From: Streptomyces litmocidini
GTDB lineage: Bacteria; Actinomycetota; Actinomycetes; Streptomycetales; Streptomycetaceae
DNA: 64,000 bases
Direction of reading: 5' to 3'
NCBI RefSeq assembly: GCF_014649755.1
Contig: NZ_BMTQ01000008.1
Location: 248,001-312,000 of the forward strand
Positions 41,857 to 51,544 of the stretch are shown here, one piece after another (position 1 is the first letter of the stretch; each line of letters opens with the position of its first letter). Below the pieces are notes generated by a model. It made no database searches, was not told the DNA's origin, and was given only the letters and a program-made list of their open reading frames with translations. The position numbers and the translations under genes were made by a program.

Positions 41857-43359
41857 TTGCCCGACTCCACTGTCTCCGCACCCGCGCGGCCGCGCTCCTT
41901 CCGGCCCTCCTGGCTGTCGCCGAAGGTGCTGCGCACCGAGGCACTGGCCGGCCTGGTGGTCGCGCTGGCGCTGATCCCGGAGGCGATCTCCTTCTCGATC
42001 ATCGCCGGGGTGGACCCGGCGATCGGCCTGTTCGCCTCCTGCACGATGGCGGTCACGATCGCGTTCGTCGGCGGCCGACCCGCGATGATCTCCGCCGCCA
42101 CGGGAGCGGTGGCCCTGGTCATCGCCCCGCTCAACCGGCAGCACGGCTTCGGGTACCTGGTGGCGGCGGTCATCCTGGCTGGCGTCCTCCAGATCGTGCT
42201 GGGCGCGCTGGGCGTGAGCAGGCTGATGCGGTTCGTCCCGCGCCCGGTGACGGTCGGCTTCGTCAATTCCCTGGCGATCCTGGTGTTCATGGCCCAGGTA
42301 CCGCAGCTGTGGCACGTGCCGTGGGCCGTGTACCCCCTCTTCGCGGCCGGGCTGGCGCTCATGGTCCTGTTCCCGAGGATCACCACCGCGGTCCCGGCCC
42401 CCCTGGTCTCGATCGCGGTCCTCACGGTGGTCACCGTCGCCGCGGGCATCACCGTGCCGACCGTCGGCGACGAGGGCGCGCTGCCGTCCTCGCTGCCCGT
42501 ACCCGGACTCCCCGACGTGCCCTTCACCCTCGACGCCCTGGTCACCATCGCCCCGTACGCCTTCGCCATGGCGCTCGTCGGGCTGATGGAGTCCCTGATG
42601 ACCGCGCAGCTCGTCGACGAGATCACCGACACCCGTTCGTCGAAGACCCGGGAAGCCGTGGGGCAGGGGATCGCGAACATCGTCACCGGCTTCTTCGGCG
42701 GCATGGGCGGCTGCGCCATGATCGGTCAGACCATGATCAACGTGAAGGTCTCCGGCGCCCGGACCCGTCTGTCCACCTTCCTGGCGGGCGGGTTCCTGAT
42801 GGTGCTGTGCCTCGTCTTCGGACCGCTCGTCTCCGACATCCCGATGGCCGCCCTGGTCGCCGTCATGGTCATGGTCTGCTTCGCGACCTTCGACTGGCAC
42901 TCCGTCGCGCCCAGGACGCTGAAGCGGATGCCCGCGGGCGAGATCGTCGTCATGGTGGTCACGGTGGTGTGCGTGGTCGCCACCCACAACCTGGCCGTGG
43001 GCGTGGTCACGGGGTCCGTCACCGCGACGGTCGTCTTCGCCAGGCGCGTCGCCCGGCTCGCCGACGTCACCGCGGTCGTCGACCCCGACGGCGGCCGGGT
43101 CGTCTACACGGTCACCGGCCAGTTGTTCTTCGCCTCGTCCAACGAGCTCGCCGGCCGCTTCGACTACGCCGGCGACCCCGACAGGATCGTCATCGACCTC
43201 TCCGCCGCCCACATCTGGGACGCCTCCTCGGTGGCGGCGCTCGACGCGGTCGAGCACCGTTACGCCCAGCGCGGCAAGACCGTGGAGATCACGGGCCTCA
43301 ACGAGCCCAGCGCCGGCCTGCACGGCTCCCTCAGCGGAGAACTCACCGCGGCGGGCTGA
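41857..43359 (+). CDS. SulP-family anion permease with STAS domain
   Basis: A 500-residue transporter with about 11-12 hydrophobic segments. The SulP signature region is ALIPEAISFSIIAGVDPAIG, and a C-terminal STAS domain begins near 400 (TGQLFFASSNELAGRFDYAG, then DASSVAALDAVEHRYAQRG). SulP proteins move sulfate, bicarbonate or other anions. The TTG start at 41857 is preceded by GACAGG; the N-terminus MPDSTVSAPARPRS has no other start. Substrate unknown. Confidence 0.88.
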   Translation: MPDSTVSAPARPRSFRPSWLSPKVLRTEALAGLVVALALIPEAISFSIIAGVDPAIGLFASCTMAVTIAFVGGRPAMISAATGAVALVIAPLNRQHGFGYLVAAVILAGVLQIVLGALGVSRLMRFVPRPVTVGFVNSLAILVFMAQVPQLWHVPWAVYPLFAAGLALMVLFPRITTAVPAPLVSIAVLTVVTVAAGITVPTVGDEGALPSSLPVPGLPDVPFTLDALVTIAPYAFAMALVGLMESLMTAQLVDEITDTRSSKTREAVGQGIANIVTGFFGGMGGCAMIGQTMINVKVSGARTRLSTFLAGGFLMVLCLVFGPLVSDIPMAALVAVMVMVCFATFDWHSVAPRTLKRMPAGEIVVMVVTVVCVVATHNLAVGVVTGSVTATVVFARRVARLADVTAVVDPDGGRVVYTVTGQLFFASSNELAGRFDYAGDPDRIVIDLSAAHIWDASSVAALDAVEHRYAQRGKTVEITGLNEPSAGLHGSLSGELTAAG

Positions 43360-43365
43360 CGCCGA

Positions 43366-43402
43366 GGCCCCGCGCACGGCGCTCGGCGCGGGCCGCGGGG
43401 CC
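43366..43402. terminator. GC-rich hairpin between convergent SulP and MFS genes
   Basis: GGCCCCGCG (43366-43374) pairs with CGCGGGGCC (43394-43402), with further partial pairing inside. It starts seven bases after the SulP stop, in the correct place for a terminator. Confidence 0.55.
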
Positions 43403-43480
43403 GGGCCTCGCCCGTCCGCCCGACGGGCGGGGCCACCGCGGACGGACCCCGTGCTCCGGGCCCCGGTGCGCCGGCCGGCG

Positions 43481-44995
43481 TCAGAGGGCGGGCGACGGGG
43501 CGGTCTTGTCCGTGGTGCCGCCCTCCTCCCGGGCCTCCGCCCCGGCGGGCGGCTGCGGGGCGGGCGGGGTGCGGACCAGCAGCGCGACCAACACGGTCAG
43601 TCCGCCGATCACGGCGCCGACGCCGAAACCCCACCGGATGCCCGTCGCCAGGGCTCCGGTGCCGTCGGCGCCGCCGGCCGCCGCCGTGGCGGCGTGTGCC
43701 GACATGACGCTGATGACCAGGGCGGTGCCGGCGGCGGCCGCGACCTGCTGGAGCGAGCCCAGGACGGCGGAGCCGTGGGGGTAGAGGTGCGGTGGCAGTA
43801 CGGACAGGCCCGAGGTGAAGACGGGGGTGAACACGAACGCCATGCCGGCGCTCAGGGCCACGTGGAGGGCGAGGACCAGCCACGGCGAGGTCTGTTCGCC
43901 CGTCAGGGCGAACAGGGCGAGACAGGCGGCTGTGAGGGCCGCTCCGGGAACGACCAGGCGCGGTGCGCCGAGCCGGTCGTAGAGCTTGCCGACCTGCGGT
44001 CCGAGCAGGCCCATGGTCAGGCCGCCGGGGATGAGGAGCAGCCCGGTCTGCAGCGAGGTCAGGCCGGCCACCTCCTGCAGGTAGATCGGCAGCAGGATGA
44101 ACCCGCCCATGAGGGCCATGAACGACAGGCACATCAGGGCGAGCGCCACGGAGAAGTGCCGGTACGTCAAGGTGCGGAGGTCCAGCAGCGGTGTGGACGA
44201 GCGCTGCAGCGCCAGCTGGCGCCACACGAACAGGCCCACCAGCACGCCGCCGGTCACGGCCGTGACCACCGGGGGCACGGGGGCCTGGGCCGAGCCCTCG
44301 GCGCCGAGCCCGCTCAGGCCGTAGACGAGGGCGCCGAACCCCGTCGCCGCCAGGGGGACGGACAGCCAGTCGATGGGGCCGGCCTGCGGCTCGCCGATGT
44401 TGACCAGTTGGCGCCGGCCGAGGAGGGCCATGGCTCCGGCGATGGGCAGCACGGCCAGGAACAGCAGGCGCCACGTCCCCAGTTGCAGCAGCACGCCGGA
44501 GGCCGCGGGGCCGAGGGCGGGGGCGACGGAGATGACGAGGGTGATGTTGCCCATGACCCGGCCGCGGTCGTGCGGGGGCACGAGGGTCATCAGCGTCGTC
44601 ATGAGCAGCGGCATCATGACGGCGGTGCCACTGGCCTGGACGACACGGGCGGCCAGCAGCACGGGGAAGGCGGGCGCGGCCGCGGCCAGAGCGGTGCCGG
44701 CGAGGAAGAGCGCCATGGCGAGGCCGAAGGCGGTCCGGGTCGTCACCCGCTGGAGGAACCACCCCGTCACCGGGATGACGACGGCCATGGTGAGCATGAA
44801 GGAGGTGGACAGCCATCCCGCGGCCGCCGCGGTGACCTGGAATTCGCGCATGAGCCGCGGGATCGCGTTGACCATGATCGTCTCGTTGAGGAGGACGACG
44901 AAGGTGGACAGCACGAGGATCCGCAGCACGGCGGTGACGCGGGCGGCGGGGAGCGTGGGTGGCGCGTGGGGTGCGAGCATGGTGCCTTCCGTCAT
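43481..44995 (-). CDS. MFS multidrug transporter, DHA2 (EmrB/QacA-like)
   Basis: A 504-residue permease with about 14 hydrophobic segments. The DHA2 motif region LNETIMVNAIPRLMREFQVT is in helix 1, and GRVMGNITLVISVAPALGPA (antiporter motif C region, GP dipeptide) in helix 5. GGAGGA precedes ATG 44995. Drug or metabolite export by proton antiport is the family role. No regulator is adjacent. Confidence 0.88.
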   Translation of the reverse strand: MTEGTMLAPHAPPTLPAARVTAVLRILVLSTFVVLLNETIMVNAIPRLMREFQVTAAAAGWLSTSFMLTMAVVIPVTGWFLQRVTTRTAFGLAMALFLAGTALAAAAPAFPVLLAARVVQASGTAVMMPLLMTTLMTLVPPHDRGRVMGNITLVISVAPALGPAASGVLLQLGTWRLLFLAVLPIAGAMALLGRRQLVNIGEPQAGPIDWLSVPLAATGFGALVYGLSGLGAEGSAQAPVPPVVTAVTGGVLVGLFVWRQLALQRSSTPLLDLRTLTYRHFSVALALMCLSFMALMGGFILLPIYLQEVAGLTSLQTGLLLIPGGLTMGLLGPQVGKLYDRLGAPRLVVPGAALTAACLALFALTGEQTSPWLVLALHVALSAGMAFVFTPVFTSGLSVLPPHLYPHGSAVLGSLQQVAAAAGTALVISVMSAHAATAAAGGADGTGALATGIRWGFGVGAVIGGLTVLVALLVRTPPAPQPPAGAEAREEGGTTDKTAPSPAL

Positions 44996-45181
44996 GTGAG
45001 TGTCCTCCGCTCCGGGCGGGTCACACCGACAGACCGCGACGCCGGGAAGAACTCATCGGTGTTTCCCCGATCCTTCCGGCGCCACCGCCGGGGCTCAACC
45101 CAATTACGGCACGGCCCCGGCCGCACGGGGAGAGGCCCGTCCCACGGGCTTCCGCGGCACCGGCCTCCCCGAACAGCACTC

Positions 45182-45688
45182 TTAGTAGCCGGTCGTGCCG
45201 TCGAGCATCTCGCGCAGGATGTCCAGGTGGCCGTTGTGACGGGCCGTCTCCTCGGTGAGGTGGAGGAGGATCCAGCGGAGGTCGACGTGGAGGCCGTCGC
45301 GGACGGGTCGCCTGGCCCGCTCGTCCAGGTCGTGCCGGGCGACCAGTTCGCGGTGGCGGGCGCTCTGTTCGGCGTATTCGTCGAGCAGGTGCGGGAGCGG
45401 GAAGTCGACGGCGATCCGCATCTCGCGGTCGGGGTCCTCCTCGGTCCAGGGGCCCCGGTCCTCCTCGCCGAGGAAGACCACCCGGAACCAGTGGTACTCG
45501 ACCCAGCGGAGGTGGTTGATCACCCCGCTCAGGGTCATCAGCGGTGAGCCCGGCAGGAGCGCCTTGCGGGCGTTCTCCGCCGACACTCCCTCGCACTTGG
45601 CGCGGGCGGTGTCACGGGCGTAGTCGAGGAACGTGGTGAGCTGGGTGCGCTCGTCCCACGCGGGCGGCGTGTCTTCGGTTCTGGTCAT
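45182..45688 (-). CDS. DinB/DUF664-like four-helix protein
   Basis: A 168-residue protein of the DinB superfamily. SGVINHLRWVEYHWFRVVF contains the first metal-binding His and LRWILLHLTEETARHNGHLD the HxxxEtxRHxGH motif with the others. Family members act as thiol-dependent S-transferases (bacillithiol or mycothiol), and mycothiol would be the natural actinobacterial thiol. ATG 45688 is used; GTG 45703 is in frame upstream. Confidence 0.87.
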   Translation of the reverse strand: MTRTEDTPPAWDERTQLTTFLDYARDTARAKCEGVSAENARKALLPGSPLMTLSGVINHLRWVEYHWFRVVFLGEEDRGPWTEEDPDREMRIAVDFPLPHLLDEYAEQSARHRELVARHDLDERARRPVRDGLHVDLRWILLHLTEETARHNGHLDILREMLDGTTGY

Positions 45689-45790
45689 CGTGCGAAGCGT
45701 CACCGATCACCACGGCCGGTGTCGAGGGGATTATCGTGCTGGTCGACCGGCCCCGGGACCAATGATCGGACCGGCTGTAGGGTCCTGCCC

Positions 45791-46420
45791 GTGGCGCATC
45801 ATCGGGACGAGACCAGGGCGGCCTACGACGGAGTCGTCGAGTTGTACGCATCGCTGTTCGCGAACCGGCTGGAGACACGGCCGTTCGCCCGGGCCATGAT
45901 CGGCACCTTCGCCGAACTGGTGCGCGCGACGGGCAACCCGCGGGCAGCGGACGTCGGGTGCGGGCCCGGACATCTGACGGCCATGCTGCACGAGCTGGGC
46001 CTGGACGCCTTCGGGCTCGACCTCTCCCCCGGCATGGTCGACCACGCCCGGCGGGCCCATCCGGCGCTGTGCTTCCAGGAGGCGCGGATGGAGTCCCTGC
46101 CGATCGAGGACGGCGCGCTCGGCGGCGTACTGGCCCACTACTCGACGATCCACACCCCTCCGGGAGAACTGCCGGAGCTGCTCGCCGAGCAGGTACGCGT
46201 CCTGGCGCCGGGCGGTCTGCTCCTCGTCTCCTTCTTCGGGACCGACGGACCGGAGCCGGTCCGGTTCGACCACAAGGTGGCGCCCGCCTACAGCTGGCCG
46301 GCGGACCACCTCGCCGAACTGCTGGCCGGTGCCGGGCTCGTTCCCTTCGCCCGGTTGCTCCACGATCCGGCCACCGAACGGGGCTTCCTCGACGCCCACC
46401 TGCTGGCCCGCCGTCCGTAG
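45791..46420 (+). CDS. class I SAM-dependent methyltransferase
   Basis: A 209-residue enzyme with motif I AADVGCGPGHLTAMLHELGL, acidic ribose-binding LDLSPGMVDHARR, motif II EDGALGGVLAHYS and motif III LAPGGLLLVSFFG. It starts at GTG 45791 and has no clear ribosome site. The substrate is unknown. Just beyond its stop lies an IS630-type remnant on the other strand. Confidence 0.85.
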   Translation: MAHHRDETRAAYDGVVELYASLFANRLETRPFARAMIGTFAELVRATGNPRAADVGCGPGHLTAMLHELGLDAFGLDLSPGMVDHARRAHPALCFQEARMESLPIEDGALGGVLAHYSTIHTPPGELPELLAEQVRVLAPGGLLLVSFFGTDGPEPVRFDHKVAPAYSWPADHLAELLAGAGLVPFARLLHDPATERGFLDAHLLARRP

Positions 46421-46454
46421 GCGCCCGGCCGTACCCGCCAGGTGCCGGCGCGCC

Positions 46455-46770
46455 CCGGACTTCCCGGTCCAGCTCGGCGAGCAACTTCCCGCACTCCTCG
46501 GCCCGGTGGCGACGGTGCGGGGTTCCGGTCACCTCGCCGGTGGCGACCTCCAGAGCGGCGGACAGGGCGGTGGTGCCGGCCCGGACGTGGTCGGCGGCGC
46601 GGCCGCGGACCGAGCGTCCGCCCGCCCCCGGGACGCGGTCGACTGCGACGGGCCCGGCTCCTTCGCCATCGACCGCGTCGGCCGATGGGTCGCCGCACCC
46701 GCTCCCGGAGCGCGGCCCGTTCCTCGCCGGACGGGATCGACTCGGCCTTCGGCCGCCCGGTACGTGCCAC
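46455..46770 (-). pseudogene. IS630-type transposase remnant
   Basis: The minus strand from 46770 reads MARTGRPKAESIPSGEERA, the N-terminus of IS630-family transposases of streptomycetes. After decayed sequence, another frame (near 46601 down to 46460) reads DHVRAGTTALSAALEVATGE, then VTGTPHRRHRAEECGKLLAE, which matches the DDE-domain stretch containing the GTTxLFAALxxATG and LHRRHRA motifs (from memory). The region between and the whole C-terminus with the last catalytic residues are gone. Terminal repeats were not found. It fills the gap between the methyltransferase and AraC genes. Confidence 0.75.
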
Positions 46771-46813
46771 GGACCAAGCCCACGCGTCCGAACAGAATTC
46801 CCGGCTCAGAAGG

Positions 46814-47710
46814 CTAGGGCACGACGGCGGCCGCGTGGTCGACGCGGTCGCGCGTGCGTGCCGCGTCGACGCTCGGTGGTGCGCCGAACTGGCGCTTGTA
46901 CTCGCGGCTGAACTGCGAGGGACTGTCGTACCCCACCCGGTGGCCGACGCCGGTCACGTCGTGCGGGCGGTTGGCCAGCAGGAGCCGCGCCGCCTGCAGT
47001 CGGATCTGCTTCTGGAACTGGATCGGGCTCATCGCCGTCACCGACTGGAAGTTCCGGTGGAACGCGGAGACGCTCATCCCGGAGGAACGCGCCAGGTCCT
47101 CGACCCGGAAGGACTCGGCGTAGTGGTCCCGGATCCAGTCGACCGCCCGGCTGACGTGGTGCAGGCTGCTGTCCGCGAGGCCCAGTTGGCGGACCGATTC
47201 GCCCTGCTCCCCCGTCATCAGCAGCCACAGGATCTCCCGCTTGACCAGGGGGACCAGCACCCGGCGGTCACGCGGCCGGTCCAGGAGGCGGAGCAGGCGG
47301 ACGATCGCGTCGATCAGTTCCGCCGGCGCCTCGCTGACCATGATCCCCGGCCGGGGCGACCCGGCCGGTCGCGGCAGGTCGCCCGGCCCGGCCCTGAGCA
47401 TCAACTCGGCGATGACGGAGGGCTCCAGCGTCATCCCGAAACCGAGTTCCCGCCCGCCGGGCGCGACGCGTCCGGTCACCGGCAGGTCGGCCGAGGTGAC
47501 CAGGTACTGGCCGACCCCGTACTCGTACACCCGCTCGCCGAGCGCGAGCCGTTTGCCGCCCTGCGCGATGACGGCCAGCATCACGCCGGACATCGAGTAC
47601 TCCGGTTCGGCGCCCGGGTCGGCGCGGCAGATCCGGACGCCGTCGATGGCCGTGGTCCGGTCAGGTCGCGCGTGCCGCTCCAGCAGGTCGCGCAGCTCGT
47701 CGAGGGACAT
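46814..47710 (-). CDS. AraC-family transcriptional regulator
   Basis: A 298-residue regulator with an AraC_N/cupin-type effector half (SMSGVMLAVIAQGGKRLALG, then YGVGQYLVTSADLPVTGRV) and two C-terminal HTH motifs (FRVEDLARSSGMSVSAFHRN, then VGHRVGYDSPSQFSREYKRQ). It diverges from a dienelactone-hydrolase-like gene across 263 bp and may regulate it. ATG 47710. Confidence 0.9.
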   Translation of the reverse strand: MSLDELRDLLERHARPDRTTAIDGVRICRADPGAEPEYSMSGVMLAVIAQGGKRLALGERVYEYGVGQYLVTSADLPVTGRVAPGGRELGFGMTLEPSVIAELMLRAGPGDLPRPAGSPRPGIMVSEAPAELIDAIVRLLRLLDRPRDRRVLVPLVKREILWLLMTGEQGESVRQLGLADSSLHHVSRAVDWIRDHYAESFRVEDLARSSGMSVSAFHRNFQSVTAMSPIQFQKQIRLQAARLLLANRPHDVTGVGHRVGYDSPSQFSREYKRQFGAPPSVDAARTRDRVDHAAAVVP

Positions 47711-47973
47711 GCGCCCATCCCATCACGGACGGACACGTTCCTCCCCCGGGGAGAGAGGATCGTGCAAGGACGCGCGAAGATCGTGCGGGTGCCCCGCCGG
47801 CCTCGGGGACCCCGGTGCAGCCGTTCGCACCGACAACGGTCACGGTCCGGGCGGGAGCGTGCCGACCCGGAGCCCCGGACCGCACGCGTCCAGCCGATGC
47901 GGCCGGGGCGGACTGCTCCGCCCTCGGTGAACACCGTCCCGAGCGGGCGCAACGGTCGTTACCGTCCGGTCGT

Positions 47974-48699
47974 ATGACGACGATCACGACCCGTACGGTC
48001 GAATACCCGGCCGACAACCTGACGATGATCGGACACCTCGCGCTCCCCGCCGGTGCCGGGCGCCGGCCCGCGGTCCTGATCGGCCCCGAGGGGATGGGGC
48101 TCAGCGACGTCGAGCGCCGCCGGGCCGAGGCCCTGGCCGAGCTGGGGTACGTGGCGCTGGCCTTCGACCTCCACGGCGGACGCTACGTGGAAGACCCGGA
48201 GGAGATGGTGGCCCGTTGCCTGCCGCTGCTCGCCGACCCCGACCGGATGCGGGGGATCGGTCACGCGGCGCTCGACGTGTTACGTGCCGAACCACGGGCC
48301 GACCCCGACCGGACCGCCGCCGTCGGCTACGGCACCGGGGGCGCGGTCGCGCTGGAGCTCGGTCGCGCCGGCGTCGACCTGCGCGCGATCGGGACGGTCA
48401 ACGCACTGACCACGGGCCGGCCGGGCGAGGCGGCACGCATTCGCTGCCCGGTATGGGCCGGGGTCGGGTCGGAAGACCCGATCATGCCGCCCGCGCAACG
48501 GGACGCGTTCGCCGCAGAGATGCAGGCCGCGGGCGTCGACTGGCGCCTCGTGGTCTACGGAGGAGCCCTTCACGCCTTCCACCACCCGCCGGTCGACCAC
48601 GCCGCGCCTCCCGGCGTCGGCCACCACCCGCGGCACGCACAGCGAGCCTGGCGTGACATCGTCGCCCTGCTCGCCGAGTGCCTGCCCGTCACGGATTGA
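47974..48699 (+). CDS. dienelactone hydrolase-family protein with nucleophile replaced; TTA-containing
   Basis: A 241-residue alpha/beta hydrolase. GLSDVERRRAEALAELGYVA and FDLHGGRYV fit the family. The nucleophile elbow, GYCFGG or similar in active members, reads VGYGTGGAVALE, so Cys (or Ser) is Gly. The Asp (GSEDPIMPP) and His (GALHAFHHP) of the triad remain. Classical hydrolysis is therefore doubtful. Codon 103 (48280) is TTA, so translation would depend on the bldA leucyl-tRNA if this is a streptomycete. The divergent AraC gene is a candidate regulator. Confidence 0.83.
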   Translation: MTTITTRTVEYPADNLTMIGHLALPAGAGRRPAVLIGPEGMGLSDVERRRAEALAELGYVALAFDLHGGRYVEDPEEMVARCLPLLADPDRMRGIGHAALDVLRAEPRADPDRTAAVGYGTGGAVALELGRAGVDLRAIGTVNALTTGRPGEAARIRCPVWAGVGSEDPIMPPAQRDAFAAEMQAAGVDWRLVVYGGALHAFHHPPVDHAAPPGVGHHPRHAQRAWRDIVALLAECLPVTD

Positions 48700-48886
48700 T
48701 CCGACGGCCTCGGAGCGCTCGGCCCGGGCCGGCTCCTCCCGGACGAACACTCGGGTCACCACCTACCGGGACGGCCTCCTGGAAGGACTACGCGTCCGGC
48801 GACCACACGCGCTGAACGGCCCCCTTGAACTACGCGCCGGGCGAAAGACCACACCGCTCGGCTGTCCTCACCCCACAGTGGTGACC

Positions 48887-49648
48887 ATGCTGAACCGAGT
48901 AGCCGTCCTGTCCGACATCCACGGAGTCCTGCCGGCCCTGGAGGCAGTGCTCGCCGAACCAGACGTCGGCACCGCCGATCACATCGTGCTCACCGGCGAC
49001 ATCACCGCCGGCCCGCAACCGGCCCAGGTTCTCGACCTGCTGACCGGCCTCGGCGACCGCGTCGTCTGGATCAGCGGCAACGCCGACCGCGAACTCCTCG
49101 AATACCGCCGGGGGCAACGCGACACGATCCCCGACCCGATCGGCCCCTGGGCAGCCGAACAGCTCCGCGAGGACCACCTCGATCTTCTCGGCTCGCTTCC
49201 ACGATCACTCTCCCTGTCCGTGAACGGGCTGGGAAAGGTGCTGTTCTGCCACGCCACCCCTCGCGACGACGAGGAGGTCGTCCTCGTCGACTCCCGCCTG
49301 GACCGCTGGACGGAGGTCTTCCACGGACTCGATGCCGACATCCGCACCGTGGTCTGCGGTCACACCCACATGCCGTTCGTCCGCCTCGCCCACGGCCGAC
49401 TCGTAGTCAACCCCGGCAGCATCGGCATGCCCTACGGACGAACCGGGGCGCACTGGGCCCTGCTGGGCCCGGGTGTCGAACTCCGCACCACGCACTTCGA
49501 CCTCCAAGCCGCAGCCGCCCGGCTCAGCCAGGACTCGTCCTACCCCGGCATCACCGAGTGGGCCGACCACTTCCTGCACGCTCGCGCGACCGACGCCGAC
49601 GCCCTCGCCGCCTTCGCCCCACGGGACGGACGCGACCACGCACCGTGA
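48887..49648 (+). CDS. calcineurin-like metallophosphoesterase
   Basis: A 253-residue phosphoesterase with the metal motifs in order: LSDIHG (residues 8-13), LTGDITAGP, SGNADREL, FCHATP and CGHTHMPF. Such YfcE-like enzymes hydrolyse phosphodiesters, often with Mn. ATG 48887 is used; an in-frame GTG lies two codons upstream. Monocistronic. Substrate unknown. Confidence 0.88.
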   Translation: MLNRVAVLSDIHGVLPALEAVLAEPDVGTADHIVLTGDITAGPQPAQVLDLLTGLGDRVVWISGNADRELLEYRRGQRDTIPDPIGPWAAEQLREDHLDLLGSLPRSLSLSVNGLGKVLFCHATPRDDEEVVLVDSRLDRWTEVFHGLDADIRTVVCGHTHMPFVRLAHGRLVVNPGSIGMPYGRTGAHWALLGPGVELRTTHFDLQAAAARLSQDSSYPGITEWADHFLHARATDADALAAFAPRDGRDHAP

Positions 49649-49763
49649 CGCCCGCTCCCCGTCCACGACGACGGGCAGCCGAACACCGACTGCACGACCG
49701 ACGGCGCCTGCCGGTCCCGAGGTCGCCCACGAAGCCCGCGGGCCGCCCCCGTCCCGCGGGCGC

Positions 49764-50303
49764 CTACTCCCCCGCGGCCTCGTACGTGGCGATCAGCCGC
49801 CCGCGGGCGATGGCGTGGAACCGCAGGTGGAAACCGACGAGTGCCGGGGACGCGTCCGCGTCCGGCCCCAGCTCCTCCCGGCCCACGGCGTGGACGGTGA
49901 ACACATAGCGGTGCGGACCGTCCCCCGGCGGCGGCGCGGCTCCGCCGAAGTCCCTGCTGCCGTAGTCGTTCCGGGCCTGCAGGGCGCCCGCGGGCAGCCC
50001 TTCGAAGGTCCCCGTCCCGGCCCCGGCCGGGAGTTCGGTGACGTCCGCCGGGATGTCGAAGACCGTCCAGTGCCAGAACCCGCTGCCGGTCGGCGCGTCC
50101 GGGTCGTAGCAGGTGACCGCGTAGCCACGGGTGCCCCTCGGCCCTGCCGACCAGCTGAGCTGCGGTGAGGAGTTCCCCCTCGCGTACACCTGCGCGTCCG
50201 GCAGGACCCCACCGTCCGTCAGGTCCTTGCTGCTGACCACCAGCTCGGGCAGCGGCGGGTGGAAATCGTGCGGCAGCGGACGTCGCTTCGTCGGATCGCT
50301 CAT
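49764..50303 (-). CDS. YbhB/YbcL (Raf kinase inhibitor, PEBP)-like protein
   Basis: A 179-residue cytosolic PEBP-fold protein. SPQLSWSAGPRGTRGYAVTC and DPDAPTGSGFWHWTVFDIPA hold the conserved anion-binding pocket (DPDAP and WHW), and GPHRYVFTVHAVG the GxHRY motif. AGGGATCAGGA precedes ATG 50303. The bacterial role is poorly known. Confidence 0.9.
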   Translation of the reverse strand: MSDPTKRRPLPHDFHPPLPELVVSSKDLTDGGVLPDAQVYARGNSSPQLSWSAGPRGTRGYAVTCYDPDAPTGSGFWHWTVFDIPADVTELPAGAGTGTFEGLPAGALQARNDYGSRDFGGAAPPPGDGPHRYVFTVHAVGREELGPDADASPALVGFHLRFHAIARGRLIATYEAAGE

Positions 50304-50461
50304 TCCTGATCCCTTTTCGTGCTCTCGATGGAATCGCCCGAACGGGCATGATCAGCATCTGACCACGCACCGGGCGACGGCGACCCGCCGGCGAGAGGAT
50401 CGGGCAAGGGGTCGCCACCTTTGTGAACGCGTCCCCTGATTCCCGCGACCGCGGAGAGGCG

Positions 50462-51108
50462 CTACGGCCGCTCCGGCGTACGGGGGCCGTGGCCGGGCTC
50501 GTCGGCGAGGGACGCGATGATCGTCCGGACCGTCTCCTCGGTGCTCCCCGGGTGCAGGAAGGCCAGCCGGGCGACGGTCTCGCCCTCCCAGACGCTGGGG
50601 GGTGACGAACGCGAGGCCGGAGGCGAGGAGGCGCCTGGACCACGCGTAGTAGTCCTCGGGCCGCCATCCGGTGCGGCGGATCAGGACGACCGTCGGCTCG
50701 GGCTCGCGGAGCAGGTGGAGGCCGTCGGTCGCCTCGACGGGGCGGGCGGTGTACCGGGCGATCTCGGCGCCCCGCGCCACGGCGTCCCGGTAGGCGCCGG
50801 TGCCGTGGACGGCGAGCGAGAACCAGAGGGGCAGGCCGCGCGGACGCCGCCGTCGGCGGAGGCCGTCGCGAGCGCCGCGGCGAGGGCCGGGCCGGTGAGC
50901 CGGTGGTCCGAGGTCGGTACGACGAGCGGTTCGACGCCGATGATCCGCAAGGTGTTGCCGACGGAGGAATGGACCTGGTCGCTGACGGCGATCCGGACGG
51001 GTGCCGTCGCGGTCAGGCCGAGGCGGTGCCTGCCGGTGTCGCGGGCCACGACCAGGGCGGAGAGGTGGCCGGCCGAACCGCCTCTGACGAAGCACCCTCC
51101 GGCGCCGT
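50462..51108 (-). pseudogene. pyridoxal-dependent group II decarboxylase/aminotransferase, core deleted and frameshifted
   Basis: Minus-strand fragments in three frames align in family order: GAGGCFVRGGSAGHLSALVV and QVHSSVGNTLRIIGVEPLVV (51108 to about 50850), then LPLWFSLAVHGTGAYRDAV through YYAWSRRLLASGLAFVT (about 50830-50600), then WEGETVARLAFLHPGSTEET and IIASLADEPGHG to the stop at 50462. About 120 residues containing the PLP lysine are missing between the first two, and the N-terminus is cut at 51108, where a quinone-reductase fragment begins in its place. Not functional. Confidence 0.8.
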
Positions 51109-51543
51109 GGTCACCGACAGCAGTGCCCTCCTCCCTGCGAGGGTGCCTTCCCCGAAGCGCTCGCCGTACTTGGTGTCGCTGTGCTCACCGACGCCGTAGG
51201 CGAAGCGGTGGGTGAACACCCGGTCCACCCAGCCCTTGAGGATCGCGGGCATCGTGTACCACCAGAGCGGGAACTGGAAGATGACCGTGTCGGCCCGCAG
51301 CAGCTTCTCCTGCTCGGCCGCGACGTCCGGGGTGAGCGTCCCGGCCTCGAAGGCCTGGCCCGAGTCCAGGGCGACCTTCAGCGGGTTCGAGGCGGCGGGA
51401 CCGTAGTCCGCCGCGTCCACGACCGCCTTCCAGTTCATCGCGTACAGGTCGCTCACCCGCACCTCGTGCCCGGCGGCCTCCAGGGTGGCGACCGCGAGGT
51501 CCTTCAGCGAGCCGTTGAGCGACTCGGGCTCCGGGTGGGCGCG
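51105..51543 (-). pseudogene. NAD(P)H quinone oxidoreductase (flavodoxin-like) fragment
   Basis: The minus strand reads HPEPESLNGSLKDLAVATLE, then FQFPLWWYTMPAILKGWVDR and YGERFGEGTLAGRRALLSVTT, the first two-thirds of an NQO1/KefF-type flavodoxin-fold reductase. The first strand before AHPEPES is missing; at that point (51543) the sequence becomes a regulator fragment on the other strand. The C-terminal third is missing; after SVTT (51105) the sequence becomes decarboxylase. The open frame is continuous across both joints but encodes a chimera. Confidence 0.8.
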
Positions 51544-51544
51544 G

